In this document: piece by piece, positions 63,153 through 64,000 of the stretch
Numbering within the stretch: position 1 is the first letter of the stretch
Layout of the letters: every line of letters starts with the position of its first letter
Assembly (NCBI GenBank): GCA_963556145.1
Contig: OY744470.1
Location: forward strand, 4,960,001 to 5,024,000
Length of the DNA: 64,000 nucleotides
Direction of reading: 5' to 3'
Source: Hygrocybe punicea
Lineage: Eukaryota; Basidiomycota; Agaricomycetes; Agaricales; Hygrophoraceae
The notes under the pieces: generated by a model
What the model was told of the DNA's origin: nothing
Databases searched by the model: none
The model's input: only the letters and a program-made list of their open reading frames with translations
Translations under genes and position numbers: made by a program

Positions 63153-64000
63153 TTATCCCCTTCTTTTGTTTCCGTCACGGTATTGCCCTTTCTTTGACCC
63201 CCAGATTTGCGATGCATCAAAATCCCCACTGTCATCACCATCAAATGCTGAATCTTGCTGTTGCTTTTGCTTCCACCTCATGTTGTGAGCTTGGATGCCT
63301 TTCAATGTGTAATGGGGAAATTCTGAGAAATCCAATGTCCACGAGACATCATGAAGATCATGCATTTCTACCTTATCCTTGGGTTTCATAGAGCCAGTGA
63401 CGAGCATCGAGATCAAGTTCAGCTTTGGTCTCGGAGAGCCTGATCTCAAAGACAATCAGGGGAAATGCCTGCTCATCATCTGGATCGAGTTGGATCTTGA
63501 AGGATGCATCAGCCCCTTTTTCACGGGTGCGACGGCCGCTTGCATTCTCAAGATGAGATCCTAGGCAATTTGTTTGGACCTGGGGGACATAGGCTTTGAT
63601 GTCATTAACCAATTGTGTGTGAATGGAGGTGATGGGGTAAACCAAAGCTTCATGTGCAGATGATAGCAGCAGATACATAACCAGCTTCTCATCAATCCAG
63701 CTATAGGCATGTCACATGTTGCCATTCGCGGATTCAAGTGCATCGCATACTTGATCAAAGTCATTCTTTTAAACCTTGACATCTAGTCTGTTCTCCCGAC
63801 TCCTGGTGATAAATTCATAAACTTTGTCAATGCCATCAGATTGAAACTGCTGGTTGAGTGACGGAGGCCTGATATGTGATGATGTGGATTTGTCATATAA
63901 ATGAGAATCGTGGCTTTGCGCCATGACTGACGATTGGTCGAGTGACAGACAATTGCTTTGTGGCAGTGTCGGTAAATCATGCCAACTTGAATGCTGTTCA
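63153..64000 (-). CDS. Conserved agaricomycete hypothetical protein, partial (5' end beyond window), exons unresolved
   Basis: Minus-strand pieces in order form a pattern I recognise from repeated agaricomycete hypothetical proteins: FQSDGIDKVYEFITRSRENR, EKLVMYLLLSSAHEALVYP, then LGSHLENASGRRTREKGADA, FPLIVFEIRLSETKAELD and ARHWLYETQG. The segment predicting mixed strand/helix with FEIRLSE may belong to a nuclease-like fold, but I see no complete catalytic motif. Frame changes between pieces (at about 63780 and 63450) need introns or are lesions. The tail is polar and Gln/Lys/Asp-rich (KQKQQQDSAF). No function is proposed. Confidence 0.4.

Noticed and set aside
1..64000. CRISPR arrays, bacterial operons, rRNA genes
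   Set aside because: Introns, transposon types and gene families are eukaryotic. The only regular short repeats are minisatellites and transposon subterminal motifs without spacers of constant size.

Overview
The window looks like a repeat-rich chromosomal segment of a basidiomycete, most likely an Agaricomycete. This is inferred from many short spliceosomal introns (mostly 50-75 bp, GT-AG), from the genes present (an EgtB/FGE-type enzyme, LtrA-family and DUF4436 membrane proteins, a PinX1/Pxr1 G-patch protein, a fungal HNH-domain protein), and from agaricomycete-type mobile elements (Plavaka-like transposase, tyrosine-recombinase retrotransposon, hAT). I do not name a species.

Layout. 1-10.4 kb is AT-rich and made of relics: a spliced fragment of a repeated agaricomycete ORF at the left edge, foldback elements, a frameshifted ubiquitin-protease-like domain, and a truncated Ty1/Copia element carrying a hAT-type MITE. 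10.5-24.7 kb is a compact island of ordinary intron-containing host genes: LtrA-like membrane protein (-), EgtB-like sulfoxide-synthase/FGE protein (+), a small single-pass membrane protein (+), PinX1/Pxr1 (+), an HNH-domain protein (-), a GST-like gene that is probably broken (+), and a DUF4436 membrane protein (-). 25-64 kb is again AT-rich and almost wholly mobile DNA, with a few degenerate conserved fungal ORFs (DUF6532-like, Plavaka C-terminus, a conserved hypothetical at the right edge).

The most striking structure is a nest at 26.5-37.7 kb. A long-arm foldback element (family A, about 26527-37689) has been hit by an 8.5-kb unit (27073-35584) with 94-bp terminal inverted repeats starting TAGTGTTGCC and an 8-bp target duplication CATGTGAC. 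A second copy of family A at 50.3 kb supplies the unoccupied target site. Inside the 8.5-kb unit lies a complete-looking DIRS/Ngaro-type retrotransposon (Gag, RT-RNase H, tyrosine recombinase). Its recombinase gene is split in turn by an apparently intact autonomous hAT transposon (31077-34021, 8-bp duplication TGGCTGGC) whose ends also begin TAGTGTTGCC. The same end sequence caps a MITE at 7810-8227, an element end at 57365, and the ends at 42031 and 46628 inside a large palindrome, so one hAT transposase may serve several non-autonomous families here.

Other structures are a 5.26-kb inverted repeat with two mirror-exact 1.9-kb arms (41700-46959), two adjacent foldback elements with ACAGGGTGCAC ends (57649-58495 and 58657-59037), three TTACAGC-ended foldback elements (745, 3843, 25200), and a young, coding-intact Ty1/Copia element (51144-56372) with 273-bp LTRs that differ at about three positions. 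That element's primer site appears to match the anticodon region of initiator tRNA-Met, not its 3' end.
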